Shown here piece after piece: positions 11,101 to 25,999 of a DNA stretch of 64,000 nt (its first letter is position 1; each line of letters starts with the position of its first letter). The notes below the pieces were generated by a model, which worked only from the letters and a program-made list of their open reading frames with translations, made no database searches and had not been told where the DNA came from. Location: the NCBI GenBank assembly GCA_949775045.1, contig OX459108.1, forward strand, positions 652,123 to 716,122, read 5' to 3'. Origin of the DNA: Metridium senile (Eukaryota; Cnidaria; Anthozoa; Actiniaria; Metridiidae). Both the position numbers and the translations under genes were made by a program.

Positions 11101-12464
11101 AAACCTTGTGTCAAATTCTCATTAATCAACCCTGAATTTTTATAAGTAACAATAATATATTAAGCAAGTTGTTTGCTAACTTTTTCTTTTGTTGCACGAA
11201 CCAGACATGTTGGAGATCTCGGCAACATTGTCGCAGGAGCTGATGGAGTTGCAAAAGTTAACATGACAGACAAACAAGTCACCCTCCTTGGACAACATTC
11301 TGTGATTGGACGATCTGTTGTGGTAGGTGTCACAAGTCAGCCAGTAGTAAAGTTTGGGTTGTGTCTGTTTGTCAATTATTCATGGACAGTCAGTCAGTCA
11401 GTCATGCAGTCAGTCAGTCAGTCAGTCAGTCAGTCAGTCATGCAGTCAGTCAGTCAGTCAGTCAGTCAGTCAGTCATGCAGTCAGTCAGTCATGCAGTCA
11501 GACATTCATTCATTATTAAATCAATATATAAATAATTTATTTAATTAATCACTCAATCATTCGCTCATTCATCCATTCGTTCATTCATCCATTCGTCCAT
11601 TCATTTATCCATCCATTCATCCATTCATTTCAATTCATTCATCCATTCATCCATCCATTCATCTATTTGATCATTCATTCATATATCCATTCATCCATTC
11701 ATTCATTCATTTGTTCATTCATCCATCCATCCATCCATTCATCCATTCATTCATTCATCCATTCATTCATTCATTCATCCATTCATCCATTCATTCATCC
11801 ATCCATCCATCCATCCATCCATCCATTCATTCATCCATTCATTCATTCATCCATTCATTCATCCATTCATTCATTCATTCATTCATCCATCCATCCATCC
11901 ATCCATCCATTTATTCATTCATTCATCCATCCATCCATTCATCCATTCATTCATTCATCCATTCATTCATCCATTCATTCATCCATCCATCCATCCATCC
12001 ATCCATCCATCCATTTATTCATTCATTCATCCATTCATTCATCCATCCATCCATTCATCCATTCATCCATTCATTCATTCATTCATTCATCCATTCATTC
12101 ATTCATCCATTCATCCATTCATTCATCCATTCATTCATTCATCCATTCATCCATTCATCCATTCATTCATTCATTCATTCATTCATTCATTCATTCATTC
12201 ATTCATTCATTCATTCATTCATCTATCCACCAATACATATTAATAATTATTAATACATTAATAATATTGATACTAATGATGATGATAACAACAACAATGA
12301 TGATAAAGATAATAATAATAATACTCATGTATACACATATTTTGTGTTGTCCTCAGGTTCATGTTGGCGAGGATGACCTTGGAAGAGGTGGCTATGACGA
12401 CAGCAAGACAACTGGTCATGCCGGCGGCCGTCTGGCCTGTGGTGTTGTTGGCATTGCTAAGTAA
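8139..12464 (+). CDS. SOD1: Cu/Zn superoxide dismutase, copy A
   Basis: It converts superoxide to oxygen and hydrogen peroxide, and probably acts in the cytosol because no signal peptide is present. Exons are 8139-8204, 9890-9980, 10473-10542, 11205-11322 and 12357-12464, giving 150 residues. The copper ligands are present: His pair in GFHIHEFGD, His in RHVGDLGN region context (SHFNP, KEHAGP, RHVGDL for the bridging and zinc sites) and His in VVHVGEDD. The zinc Asp of the DL-G motif, both disulfide cysteines (GCTSAG and RLACG) and the active-site Arg (GGRLACG) are also present. Exons 3 and 4 are 70 and 118 bp, the same as vertebrate SOD1; exon 2 is two codons shorter than in copy B. Introns contain a 107-bp duplication (8775-8965), a 95-bp tandem array (8996-9690), GAT repeats (9980-10470), nested foldback elements (10682-11096) and TTCA/TCCA repeats (11540-12230). 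An AATAAA lies at 12948. Confidence 0.96.
8775..8970. repeat. Duplicated ~107-bp block in SOD-A intron 1
   Basis: Two copies share GATAAGTTGTGATC, CTGGGTGTGTG, CTTGAGAAAGACTGTTG and GTCTGACATTT. Non-coding. Confidence 0.8.
8996..9690. repeat. 95-bp tandem array in SOD-A intron 1
   Basis: Seven tandem units of 95 bp contain GAAACTAGCGAGTAAACTAG, then TATAGGCTGCGTCGGTGTTT and GATATAAACGATAGGTAATA, and end GTAACACCGTAAAAAAT. The last unit runs into a diverged tail with GAGCTTTAG. Unit length is a multiple of neither 3 nor the 80-bp family, yet both families share the ACTAGT...GGNCTGCGTCGNTGTTT core. Confidence 0.92.
9985..10470. repeat. GAT/GGT triplet repeat in SOD-A intron 2
   Basis: Imperfect GATGATGGT repeats fill nearly the whole intron between exons 2 and 3. 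Confidence 0.92.
10682..11096. mobile_element. Foldback element inserted inside another foldback element
   Basis: The outer element has ends ACACCTAATTGCAAGAAC; its right end reads GTTCTTGCAATTAGGTGT near 11078-11095. Its left end is split: ACACCTAAT at ~10684, then TGCAAGAAC only at ~10907. The DNA between is a second foldback with ACTCCAG...CTGGAGT ends and AGTGTTAGCCTC/GAGGCTAACACT arms. It lies in SOD-A intron 3. Confidence 0.85.
11390..12230. repeat. CAGT and TTCA/TCCA tetranucleotide repeats in SOD-A intron 4
   Basis: CAGT repeats with interspersed ATGCAGT occupy 11390-11502, and TTCA/TCCA repeats occupy about 11560-12225. A long open frame of Ile-His-Ser/Pro codons running into exon 5 is an artefact of the repeat. 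Confidence 0.95.
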
Positions 12465-12561
12465 CTGAACAACAACGTTGAACCACTTAATGTCAACAGT
12501 AATATAATAATTGTTTCCTGAGTTGTGTTGATAATGTCGGTAACATCCTAAATTAATGTGC

Positions 12562-12838
12562 CCTGCAAAAAGTGATTAACATATGAAATTACTTTAAAGT
12601 TTAAAAACTCCCACCGGGTAAGCAGGAAATTCCAACTTAAGTTCATTAGTGGTTGTACTTAATCCAAGTGATGTTCTGACAATTTTCAGGGATTTGATAT
12701 TTAAAAGCACTAGTGATCCTTGACTTGTAATAAGCGATTTTTGGTACTGATCTTAAGTGAAACTATACTAGTTACCCTGTGGGTGTAATTTTAAGTAATT
12801 GGCAATTGATTCAAGTAGTGAGAGCTCTTTTTGCAGTG
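12562..12838. mobile_element. Foldback element downstream of SOD-A
   Basis: CCTGCAAAAAG at the left pairs with CTTTTTGCAG at the right; inner arms pair through CCCACCGGGTAA and TTACCCTGTGGG. It lies between the SOD-A stop and its AATAAA at 12948, so it may be in the 3' UTR. Confidence 0.65.
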
Positions 12839-13279
12839 TAGTTTTCATATGTATTGTATAAAAGTCAAGTCCAGGAAGGCGGCAGGCTTAACATTCAAGA
12901 ATAACAGTTGATATAATTGTATGTCATGTTGTGTAAACTCAAGTGGAAATAAATAAAACTTTGATTAAATAAATTGTTGTATTTATGATTGAATAAATTG
13001 CTTAGGGTGAGGGAAGGCAGAGAACCAAAAAATAAACTTGAAACTAAGATTATATGTTTAATTAACAAGGGGATGTACAACTGGTCAAATTCTCCAAAAA
13101 ATTCTCACAGACATTATCAAAGACCACAAAAAACATCCATGTAAGAAAGGTAAATTTTATTGACATATTTCTGTTAAAATTACAATTCACCATGCATACA
13201 TTCCGTTATACTGACTCTACGCTTGGGCTACCTGTGGTTTCAGAAGTCGCACTGTTAAAGTCAACTGATAAGGGGCGGA

Positions 13280-13701
13280 CCACAGCCATCCCAACTATTC
13301 TCTTTGAGGAATTTTTTTAATGACAATATAAGTTATTTTTAACCGCCTGCCGAGCGAGATACATATTGAGCGCGCGGGTGGGGTTCCTGTGGTGTATTTG
13401 TTTGAATCTGCGCGGATGGGATTGTGGATTTTTGCAAGCAATTTTTCGGTCGCGCGGAATCGCACGTACGACCGAAAAATCGAAGAAGGTAGTATCTTGA
13501 TAGCTCAAAATACCTCCCTCTTCGATACCGCGCGACTTTGACGAATGATTGCTTGCAAAAAGCCAAAGGAATCCCATCCGGACGCATTCAAACAAATACA
13601 CCACAGCGCGCTCAATATGTATTTCGCTCGGCGCGCGGTTGAAAATAACTTTATTGTCATTAAAAAAAATCCTCAAAGAGAATAGTTGGGCTGCCTGTGG
13701 G
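13280..13701. mobile_element. Large foldback element between the SOD genes
   Basis: Two ~200-bp arms pair almost end to end: CCAACTATTCTCTTTGAGGA (13290) with TCCTCAAAGAGAATAGTTGG (13671), and TTTTTCGGTCG with CGACCGAAAAA at the tip. Open frames on both strands arise from the arms and are not genes. A run of ~20 G follows at 13725-13744. Confidence 0.88.
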
Positions 13702-13749
13702 CAGACCATAAGAAAAACCCGGAGGGGGGGGGGGGGGGGGGGGGATGAA

Positions 13750-14600
13750 AAAAATCTATGCAGGTTTTTTTTCGGAGACAAATGTGTGCAGGATTTGTTT
13801 TACAGAGACAAATGTCTTAGTCCGGCAGAATGGTGCAAAAATTGTGCATTTTGTGGTAAAAGCATGAAAATTGGCACAATGATAGACAAGAAAGAAATGT
13901 TTAAATTGCGTGCGCGATAATTTGTTACAGTTTAAGTTTGCGCGGGCCGACATTGTTTCTCAAACTGAAGATCATCATAGAATAGATCAAAACGTCTGTA
14001 ATTAATTTATAGTTTAAAATCAAACCGCTAGACGCAAAACCGTTTAAGAGGCAATGTCTCGGAAAATCGAGCACCACGCGGCAGATATGAAAAAATAGAT
14101 TTTCTTTATTATTTTTCATACTATAGACCCTAGGGAAGTTAGAACTCTGGCAAAGTTTATTTCTTCAAAAACTATTTTCTTTTCGAGAAAATGAGGATTT
14201 TCGTTTTTTCGAACACGACCAAACAATTTATGCAAATTACCGCTTGAATATATAAACTTCGCTCCAGCATTTTATAAATAAAGCTCCAATTTAATATCTA
14301 AAAATATATCTTACATGTAAGGAAATTAAAGTTCAGAATTACATCAATTTCAAATCTACTATAAATCAAGTTTTATTTGTTTGAAATCAATGCCTTGTCT
14401 TTTCAATATGCTAACATTACTTTTTTAAATACATCCTATGATCCACGAGTTGGCCATAGGTGGCCTTTGATTTCTAAAGTATGGTGCTCCGCTTGCGCGG
14501 GCCGAAGAGCTCCGCTATAAAATTTGTGAGGAAGGATATTTCTCCCCTCGGAGGTCTCTCCCCAATCCCCTCTAGAGCCTATGCGTGCATTAGTCTGAGA
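13750..14600. other. Intergenic DNA upstream of SOD copy B
   Basis: A short duplicated phrase (GGAGACAAATGTGTGCAGG and a variant) lies at 13774-13815; the remainder is AT-rich with no gene that I can support. Confidence 0.45.
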
Positions 14601-14605
14601 TGTTT

Positions 14606-14621
14606 GGGCTTCCTGTGGTTT
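14606..14621 (+). promoter_or_regulatory. GGGCTTCCTGTGGTTT element, SOD copy B
   Basis: Sixteen bases identical to 8021-8036, here 109 bp upstream of the ATG (118 bp in copy A). The CTTCCTGT core fits an ETS-type site on the opposite strand. Confidence 0.55.
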
Positions 14622-14714
14622 ATTGCCGTCTTATCAACGAAGCCATGTTGACTCTGTTGTCGTCGCGAGTAGCTCGAACTTTTTAAACATATTCTCCTTC
14701 AAAACGACCTAGAA

Positions 14715-17891
<3,177 letters not shown>

Positions 17892-18117
17892 ATATTGAAC
17901 ATTTTTATTTATTTATTTAAAAACACAAGTATAAAGTTAATGTGAAACAAACAAAACAGGCTGGAGACATTTATTGCATTCGTTGAAATTATTTGACAAA
18001 TGACATTTAAAACCAATCAAAAATTATTGCTACAGGGTGCAGGCCAAGGGGGTGTTGTCATCACTTTCACATAATATTTACATATATTTGCATGGTTATA
18101 GTACTGTTTGGGCTCTA

Positions 18118-18790
18118 GATTTCCACAGTAGCAATTTGATTCTATTTCATGGATATAGTGTTTGCACTCTATTCCACAGTAGCAATTTGATTCTATTTCA
18201 TGGATATAGTGTTTGCACTCTATTCCACAGTTGCAATTTGATTCTATTTCATGGATATAGTGTTTGCGCTCTATTCCACAGTATATTAGCAATTTGATTC
18301 TATTTCATGGATATAGTGTTTGCGCTCTATTCCACAGTATCAATTTGATTCTATTTCATGGATATAGTGTTTGCACTCTATTCCACAGTATCAATTTGAT
18401 TCTATTTCATGGATATAGTGTTTGCACTCTATTCCACAGTTGCAATTTGATTCTATTTCATGGATATTAGTGTTTGCGCTCTATTCCACAGTATCAATTT
18501 GATTATATTTCATGGATATAGTGTTTGCACTCTATTCCACAGTTGCAATTGGATTCTATTTCATGGATATAGTGTTTGTGCTCTATTCCACAGTAGCAAT
18601 TGGATTCTATTTCATGGATATAGTGTTTGTGCTCTATTCCACAGTAGCAATTTGATTCTATTTCATGGATATGGTGTTTGTGCTCTATTCCACAGTAGCA
18701 ATTGGATTCTATTTCATGGATATAGTGTTTGTGCTCTATTCCACAGTAGCAATTTGATTCTATTTCATGGATATAGTGTTTGTGCTCTTT
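18118..18790. repeat. 51-bp minisatellite between SOD-B and TFG
   Basis: About 13 units of 51 bp: CCACAGTAGCAATTTGATTC, then TATTTCATGGATATAGTG and TTTGCACTCTATT. The unit is a multiple of 3, which keeps frames open on both strands; no splice or start context supports a gene. Unit variants (GCACTC, GCGCTC, GTGCTC) are clustered. Confidence 0.95.
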
Positions 18791-18977
18791 AGATTATAAT
18801 TCCACAGTAGCAATAAAATAAATGATTTCAAGGATATAGTGTTTCTTTTATGCAAAGGGCTTACCATATACAGCTTGACATCTGTTTCAATGATGAGAAT
18901 ATTTTGTGCTTTATTAACAAGAAAAAATAAATAAAAGATAAAAAAATTGAAAAAACATGTTTATTGATCGCTTATGT

Positions 18978-18989
18978 GGGCTCCCTGTG
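18978..18989 (+). promoter_or_regulatory. GGGCTCCCTGTG element upstream of TFG
   Basis: A one-base variant of the motif before the SOD and MYCBP starts, 152 bp before the first TFG ATG. Confidence 0.4.
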
Positions 18990-19129
18990 TCTCAGTTCCA
19001 GTCTTCCAATACCCACCCTCCAAGCTATCCGAGTAAAAGCTGAGTACAAATGATGTCATTGAGTCGCAACAAGAAATCCAACTTCCCTTCGGACGCGGAG
19101 GAAAGTTCACAAAATATCCCTCAAAAACG

Positions 19130-22100
19130 ATGAATATTACACCAGAAAACTTCAATATCGGTACTAGTAAAGGCAGTGGCCTGACGTTTAACTCATACGC
19201 CATGGATTTAAGCGGAAAACTTATAATAAAGGCTCAATTAGGAGATGATATACGTCGAATTCCTATCCACAACGAAGAGCTGACATACGATGAATTGTTG
19301 CTGATGATGCAGAGAGTGTTTAATGGGAGATTGACGAGTACAGACGACGTTACGATTAAATACAAGGACGAAGGTAAAGCATTTTACTTAACATAGCTTA
19401 TTTGAGCTGGCGGAGATAGTCGAAAGTTGAGCTCACACTCACAGAGATTTATAGAATTCTTTCGTGACAAAATCGTTTATAGCGTAAAAAAAAACTGCAC
19501 ATTTTGTTAATTAAACTATAAGGGAAAAATGAGTTTAATTAATCTTTCTAATTTTGTTTTATAAACACAAGTTTAGGTAACTTTATAATGATATAAACTT
19601 ATATTTGTTCATATTAATTATTTGTACAAACAATTAATAAATTGTTTGTAAGCTCTGTAAATGATCTTATATTGATAGTAATAGTGGATTAATAGTAATA
19701 GTGCAAAAAGTTTATCAATGAAACATTAGAGCTAATGAAATAAAATCAAACCGCTACTGTGTAATAGTTCTTATTTAGTGACTATTAGTTACTATCAAAG
19801 ACAAGTAAAGTTGTAATGAGGTATTGTTTCCTTTTGAAATTTGATGTTTCTGGTTGAGTGATACTGACTAATAAAATAGTCACTAAATAGAAACTATTAG
19901 TTAGTATTAAACTATTTTGTTTTCATTTCATTGTTTATTATTTTTGGCTCTAGTAATACTGTATTAGTGCGATTTTATGCTAATTCTATTGTTTGATTAG
20001 CACTATTTTGCCCTAGTATTTAGTAATTTGTATTTCAAAGATAGATTTTTACACTCTAAACCTGTGAAACAAAGTATGCTATTTTTACGGCTTTAAACTT
20101 TCTGCATGCTCAGACATTCCAATGGTTAAGGTTGTGACATACGTTTTTGTCTGCCGTCAATCAAAAACATAAAAGGTGCCGAGTAATTAGCAGCAGCCAA
20201 AAACGTATTTTACAACTAGCCGTTGGAATCTCTTGCAGAAAGATGAAAACCACAGTAGGAAAGTGTGTAATTGTCCGACTAGAGTGTTTTTTTGTAAACT
20301 GGCTGCTCAACAAAATGTTACTCAGGCATAATGTGATTGTTTCATTTCAGATGGCGACCTAGTAACAATGTTTGATAGTTCAGACCTTGCTGTTGCTAAG
20401 TCTATGAGCCGTATTATTAGAATTACTTTATTTGGTAAGTACGGCCACAGTTCACTTTATACATGTAGCATTGGAAATGTAAAGTGTTTGATGTAGAGGG
20501 TATTACAGCGCGACGCACCTTACCATGGCCATCCAATTAAAGTTTTGTACAAGTTAGCTTAGCGTTCAAAAGTTTCTCCTTTCAAATTATTTGCTACACC
20601 TTTTCAAATTTAAACATCCTGGGAGGTTTTTCAGACACTTATAAACTTCACTCTTGTCTTCGCTTTGAACATTTCAAAGTGTTTACCGTTTGTCAATCGG
20701 CGTGTCTTTTCTATTAAGGTCAAATTCTCGCTTTCTGATTGGTTAACTTGTACAAAACTTTAATTAGGTGGTCACGGTAAGGTGTGTCGCGCTGTAATTG
20801 GTAGTACCAAGAAATAGTAGTCTTAGTGAATGTAGCAGACAAGCTTCCCTGCTAGCAGAGTCTTCCACAGTTCAATTCTGACGAGAGAAAGGAAGACTCT
20901 GCCGAGCGAGACTACTTTCTTTGTTGCGCATGCGTTAGGTAACTAAGCAACCCCTGACGTCATGATGACCTTTCGTGTCTCGACTTACAGTTTTACGGCC
21001 AGCTTATATTACAACGATGACTGGGCTCGAATCACCAGCTTTAGCAGCCATTTGCTTAGCCGTTAGCAGGCTAAGTTGATAAATGTATGACTTTTTATAG
21101 CCAGTTGGAAGACAAACACGTGTCCCTCTTGGACAGAAAAGATTTGATAGCTTTTTGTTGTAATTTAGTTGGTTAATGATGCTTAGATGAAGCATCTAAA
21201 ATTACCAGTAAAAAACAGTTTTATAACTGGTTTCGTTTGTCCGCGGTTGTGGACGGCGGCTTTACAAAGAAAACAGTCTCGCTCGGCAGAGTCTTCCTTT
21301 CTCTCGTCAGAATCGATCTGTGGAAGACTCTGCTAGCAGGGAACAGACAGGCAAGATGTTTGTAAAAAGTACTTTGATTGTAGTTTGCTGAAATGGCAAT
21401 ACTGAATATAAGACATGCTATCGAGGCTTAGCCTGAACAATGACTTAATTCCTTGTCTTGCTATTCGCCTTTCCGGAATTCATGAGGGGACTGGGAATGA
21501 GTGTAGAAATATTAATCTAATTAAGAAACAAACCCCATCACAAGAAAGACGGCGCTAAAATTATTAAGTTTATCAAGTTTTAGAATGATTGGGCAAATAC
21601 TGACTGATTTATGGGCTTTAAACAAATCGTAAAAATACTAGAGAATGTATGGTTTTTGGGGACGCTGTCCTTAAACCCCATACTTTCTCTCATATTTTTG
21701 CAACTTTTACAAGCTAATAACTCAATAAGTGTTTATCCAAACGTGCTCAAACTCAGTAATAATACTAATGTTTGTATATTTTATTTTGTGACGGGGATCA
21801 TTTTTTAATTAGATTAATTTTTTCTCTCAGCCCCAGACCCCTCATGAATTCCGGAAAGGCGAATTGGCTGTACTGAATACAAGCCAATCAGAAGCACTTT
21901 AATTGTTGCATTGCCAACAGTTCCAAAATGGCGCCTTGAGATGGAAACCATTTTGGTTACTTTTAGGCATTTGCATTGGCGTCGTTCAAGAGTTGTTATT
22001 CCTTGTCAACCCTCATAGCTTTACATTAAAAAGTTCTATGTAACTTGGACAACAAAAACTTCCTGCTGCTCTATCAGCATTGAAAAGAAATTGAAAAAAA

Positions 22101-25100
22101 AACAAAAAAAGCAAAAGCCTAAAAGTAACCAAAATCGTTGATGTCTCAAGGCGCCATTTTGGAAATGTTCATTTTGACAAACAATCCTTTGCACTCTTCA
22201 AAGCAAGTTCATCTGGGGCTAGTTGTTTAAAGCCTGGATAAAGCTTTCCACTGGATAAGAGTTATCTAGTATATAGAATTTGTATAGGTTTTATCTGTCG
22301 GATAGGGATTCATCCGGAGGATAGCGATATTCAGGCTTCGTACAACCGGCCCTGGTATCAAATGCTATTAAGGCTAAGGCAGCCTACACTGATAAACTCA
22401 AAACTGATCTATATTTTTGTGTTGATGCAGTGGATGGCATTCCCAGACCACCAGAGCACTCAATGGTTGAAGAGTTTAGAAGAGAACTGACTCATCTACG
22501 AGACAAGGTACTATACCTGTTAGACAGGCTAGAACTAACCGGTAATACAGGTACATCTGGTAGACCACAGCAGAAGGAAGATACATCATTGAAACAAGGT
22601 AATAGAACCACTGAGGATGTTGAGCCCGGGGGAGGGGTGATCAGCGTACCTTTTAGGGTTAAAATATTTCCTGTGCGTACCTTTAAGGGTCCTTTTAGGG
22701 TCCTTTGAGGGTTTTGGTTCCATAATCAGTTTTTACTCTGCTTTATTTTTATCGGTCGTTTTCAAAACCTCCGCCGATCACCCCTACCACTTGGGCAAAG
22801 TGAGTACCTCCCCCCAGGGATGTAGAATCTATTCCATACAGCTGTGAAGAGCTCAGTGCCGCATGCATGCCTTACAAACCATGATGTTTCTATATTCTAA
22901 TTGATGCACCTTTCCAAACCTTGACCATTCGTGCAGTGAGCCTATCATAGTAACACAAAATCTGCTCTTACTAACAAGCCCTGGCGGTGACCACTCTCAC
23001 ATATACACTCACCAACCTGCATTTTGAATGTGATAGAGCAACTGAGGACATAAAGCAGATTCAGTGCCATGTGCATGCCTTGCTACAAATTAATCAATTT
23101 TGATGTGCCTTGCCTTGCCTTGACCAGATGCCTGAGCTTTTAACAAAATCTGTTCTAACAAACCTTGGTGACCATCGTCAGTGACTGGCTCATACTAACA
23201 CTCACTACACTGACAAACCTGCATTGGGGAATTAAAAGGAACCACTGGCCAAATTAATGCTAACCTTGAAAATTTGATTTAATTATTTTTATAATCATAC
23301 GAGAGGTCACTGGTTCGATTCTAGAACATTTTATTTTCTGCAAAAAAGTGTCTTTTTTAAACTCGTATAAACATACTTCTTTACTAATTGTTTGTTGTTA
23401 TTTCAGAATCTCCATCAGTGCAACAACAACAGCAGCTGAGACAGACTCAAACCCAGAATCAACAACAGCAGAAAACAGAAACCTATGTAGAACCATCCTA
23501 TCCCAAAGTGAATACAGAACTGTTTGACCCCCTGCAGAACAAGGACCAGACTGTTAGCAGCTCAACTGACACAGGTAACCCAAAATATTGAATTAGTACA
23601 TAGAGAATAGTGCAAGTGCCATGATGTATTAATCCGTTTATGTAAAACATATGGTGTTTTACTGAAGCGGTCCTATCGTGGTTGGAAGGCTCGATTTATT
23701 CTTGCAAACTTGATTTTATATTTGTTTTTAAACTTGCAAAAATGAAACCGATATTGTAAATTTCAAAATGCAGACTTGATAATGGTCCAAAATTCACGAT
23801 CTGTGGTCAATAACTAATAATGCTATTGTAATAGAATACTTGAGTAAGCATTTATAACAATATTTCTGTAAGCAGACTGGATTTAGCAAGTTTCTGTTGT
23901 CCAAAAAAACATTGAAAGTAATGTTTTGATTTGAAGCGGCTTTGGAAACTTACAAGAATCGATTCATTTATGCAAATTTCAAAACAAATTTGAAATCAAA
24001 TTTCAATAAACAAATTGAATGTTCTAACCTCGATAGGAATGCTTTGACAGTAGGTTTGAATGTAAATCAAGAAATTATTTCAAAGTGTTGAAAACAGAAC
24101 CCAAAATATTGAGCAAGTACATAGAGATTTATAATGTAAGCCCGCATGTATTAATCTGTTTATTATGTAACATACAGTGTTTTAAATCAAGAAACTATTT
24201 CAAAATGTTGAAAAAGTATAAATTGTCTTAACTTTTTCATCTAGGATCTGCAATGCATGGTTATCCGTCGCCATCCAAACAGCAACCGTCAACAACAACA
24301 CAATATCAACAACAACAACAGCAACAACAAGGATCTTACCCATCTGTGCCACAGAAATCCCAGGCTGCTTATACGCCCCAAACACAGCAAACCTATGCAC
24401 CCACTACCCAAACCTATCCGCCCACTACCCAACCCTTCCCATCATCCTCTGGAATGTCACAGACACCATACAGTTACTCCGCAACTGCTTCAAGGTCGTA
24501 TGCACAAAGTCAACAGCCATCAAGCTACCAGAGCTATAGTGGATATACTCCTGGTGCTCCACCTGCAACCACTGATGAGTATAATAGGTGAGTTTGAAAT
24601 GAATAAATGGATGGATAAATGAATGGATGGATGGATAGATGAATGGATAGATGAATGACTGGATGAATGGATGGATAAATGACTGGATAGATGCATGGAT
24701 GGATGGATGAATGGATGGATGGATAAATGACTGGATGAATGAATGGATAGGTGAATTGATTAATCAATTGATAGATCGAAGAAAGGATAGATGAATTAAT
24801 TAATTTATGGATAGATGAATGAATAGATAAATGAATGGATGAATAGATGAATGAATGAATAGATGGATTAATGAATGGATAGATGAATGAATGAATAGAT
24901 GGATTAATGAATAAATGGGTAGATGAATGAATGAATAGATGGATTAATGAATAAATGGGTAGATGAATGAATGAATAGATGGATTAATGAATGGATAGAT
25001 GAATGAATAGGTGGATGAATGAATAGATAGATGAATGGATTAATGAATGAATGGATAGATGAATGAATAGATGGATTAATGAATGGATAGATGAATGAAT

Positions 25101-25588
25101 GAATAGATGGATTAATGAATGGATAGATGAATGAATGAATAGATGGATTAATGAATGAATGAATGGATAGATGAATGAATGAATAGATGGATTAATGAAT
25201 GGATAGATGAATGAATGAATGAATAGATGGATTAATGAATGAATGGATAGATGAATGAATGAATAGATGGATTAATGAGTAAATTGAATAGATGATTAAA
25301 CAAAGGATGAATACTAAAATCAAGGAATGGCTATTTTACTCTCAAAAGTGAACGTTTAAATTCAACAAGTCTACTATAAGAAATAACAAATGGTTGTTCT
25401 CTAATAATGATTTTATTCTTATAAGATCCTATTCGCCTCAAGTACAACAGCAGCAGCAGCAGCCACAGCAAAGCAGTTATGCCGCAGCTGGAGGCTACCA
25501 ACCAAAGACCAGCTACACACAGCAACAACAACCACCGTATAATAACTACTATAGTGCAGGCCAGATGCCACCATATCAACCACAGTAG
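19130..25588 (+). CDS. TFG: TFG (TRK-fused gene) orthologue
   Basis: TFG forms oligomers at ER exit sites and organises COPII carriers between ER and Golgi. Six exons: 19130-19373, 20351-20434, 22431-22598, 23407-23574, 24245-24587 and 25426-25588, giving 389 residues. The PB1 domain covers residues 25 to about 112 ([60 protein letters not shown]). A coiled coil follows ([20 protein letters not shown]). FDPLQNKDQ at about residue 205 matches the conserved FDPL block. The remainder is a Gln/Tyr/Pro/Ser-rich disordered tail. The human protein begins just before the DLSGK block, so the in-frame ATG at 19202 (365 residues) is a serious alternative start; the 24 extra residues are unlike the family. 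Intron 2 holds three foldback elements and intron 5 about 700 bp of GAAT/GGAT repeat. Confidence 0.95.
19745..19925. mobile_element. Foldback element, TFG intron 1
   Basis: The arms AATAGTTCTTATTTAGTGAC and GTCACTAAATAGAAACTATT pair with GATGTTTC-type sequence in between. No coding capacity. Confidence 0.7.
20503..20797. mobile_element. MITE with TTACAGCGCGACGCACCTTA ends, copy 1
   Basis: Terminal inverted repeats: TTACAGCGCGACGCACC at the left and GGTGTGTCGCGCTGTAA at the right, continuing through TTAAAGTTTTGTACAAGTTA. A second copy with truncated ends lies at 33183-33450 in SCAF intron 12. Confidence 0.85.
20835..21345. mobile_element. Foldback element with TTCCCTGCTAGCAGAGTCTT ends
   Basis: The left arm TTCCCTGCTAGCAGAGTCTT...AAGGAAGACTCTGCCGAGC pairs with GCTCGGCAGAGTCTTCCTT...AGACTCTGCTAGCAGGGAA at the right. 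About 510 bp in TFG intron 2; the short frame inside is not a gene. Confidence 0.85.
21466..21865. mobile_element. MITE with TTCGCCTTTCCGGAATTCAT ends
   Basis: Terminal repeats of ~27 bp (TTCGCCTTTCCGGAATTCAT then GAGGGG at the left, complement at the right) enclose ~350 bp of non-coding DNA in TFG intron 2. Confidence 0.85.
21912..22172. mobile_element. MITE with TTCCAAAATGGCGCCTTGAG ends
   Basis: The left arm has CCAAAATGGCGCCTTGAGA and GGTTACTTTTAGGC; the right arm has GCCTAAAAGTAACC and TCTCAAGGCGCCATTTTGG. A related single end lies at 62788-62845. Confidence 0.85.
22622..22825. mobile_element. Foldback element with CCCGGGGGAGG-type ends, TFG intron 3
   Basis: GGGGGAGGGGTGATCAGCG near the left and CGCCGATCACCCCTACC near the right, with GGTACTCACTTTG-type inner sequence. 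It starts 24 bp after the exon 3 donor and keeps that frame open by chance. Confidence 0.65.
24595..25290. repeat. GAAT/GGAT tetranucleotide repeat in TFG intron 5
   Basis: Mixed GAATGGAT and AGATGAATGAATGAAT units; a higher repeat of ~40-50 bp (AGATGGATTAATGAATGGAT) is visible from 24840 onward. Confidence 0.95.
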
Positions 25589-25599
25589 ATAACACTAGA

Positions 25600-25865
25600 A
25601 TAAATATACTATAATATGAATTAAATGTCATTAGAGTACAAACATTATACCCGTGAAACAAGTAGTACTAAATAGTGCTAATTAGAGTGAAGTCATTTAT
25701 CCCGTGAAATAGATATTAGACTAATACACCTTAGCAGTCTCTAATTCCATTGTTTTCTTTTGTGTCTATTTGACTATTACACCTTGACTATTTAATATGT
25801 TTTCACGGGTTAAATGTCTTCACTCTAGAGTGCATTTAGTCAAACTTAATTAGATCAGTAAATCC
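25600..25865. mobile_element. Foldback element downstream of TFG
   Basis: AGAGTGAAGTCATTTATCCC at 25684 pairs with GGGTTAAATGTCTTCACTCT at ~25808, with ACCCGTGAAA and TTTCACGGGT arms. It probably lies in the TFG 3' flank. Confidence 0.7.
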
Positions 25866-25999
25866 TGTATTTATTATAATTCAGCCCTACTAGAAATGGT
25901 TCTGACATCTCCGTAGCTTGTTCCAAAGTGAAAGTTATCGATTAGGGGGTTGTCACTAATTGTAAACAACTTTACTAATAAACTGGGCAAATATAGAAG

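Noticed and set aside
11667..12464. A 265-codon Ile-His-Ser/Pro frame ending in a SOD-like tail
   Set aside because: The repeat is intron 4 of SOD copy A. The tail is exon 5, which has its own acceptor at 12355-12356.
13317..13920. Open frames of 82-154 codons between the SOD genes
   Set aside because: They come from the arms of a foldback element and a G run; no start or splice support.
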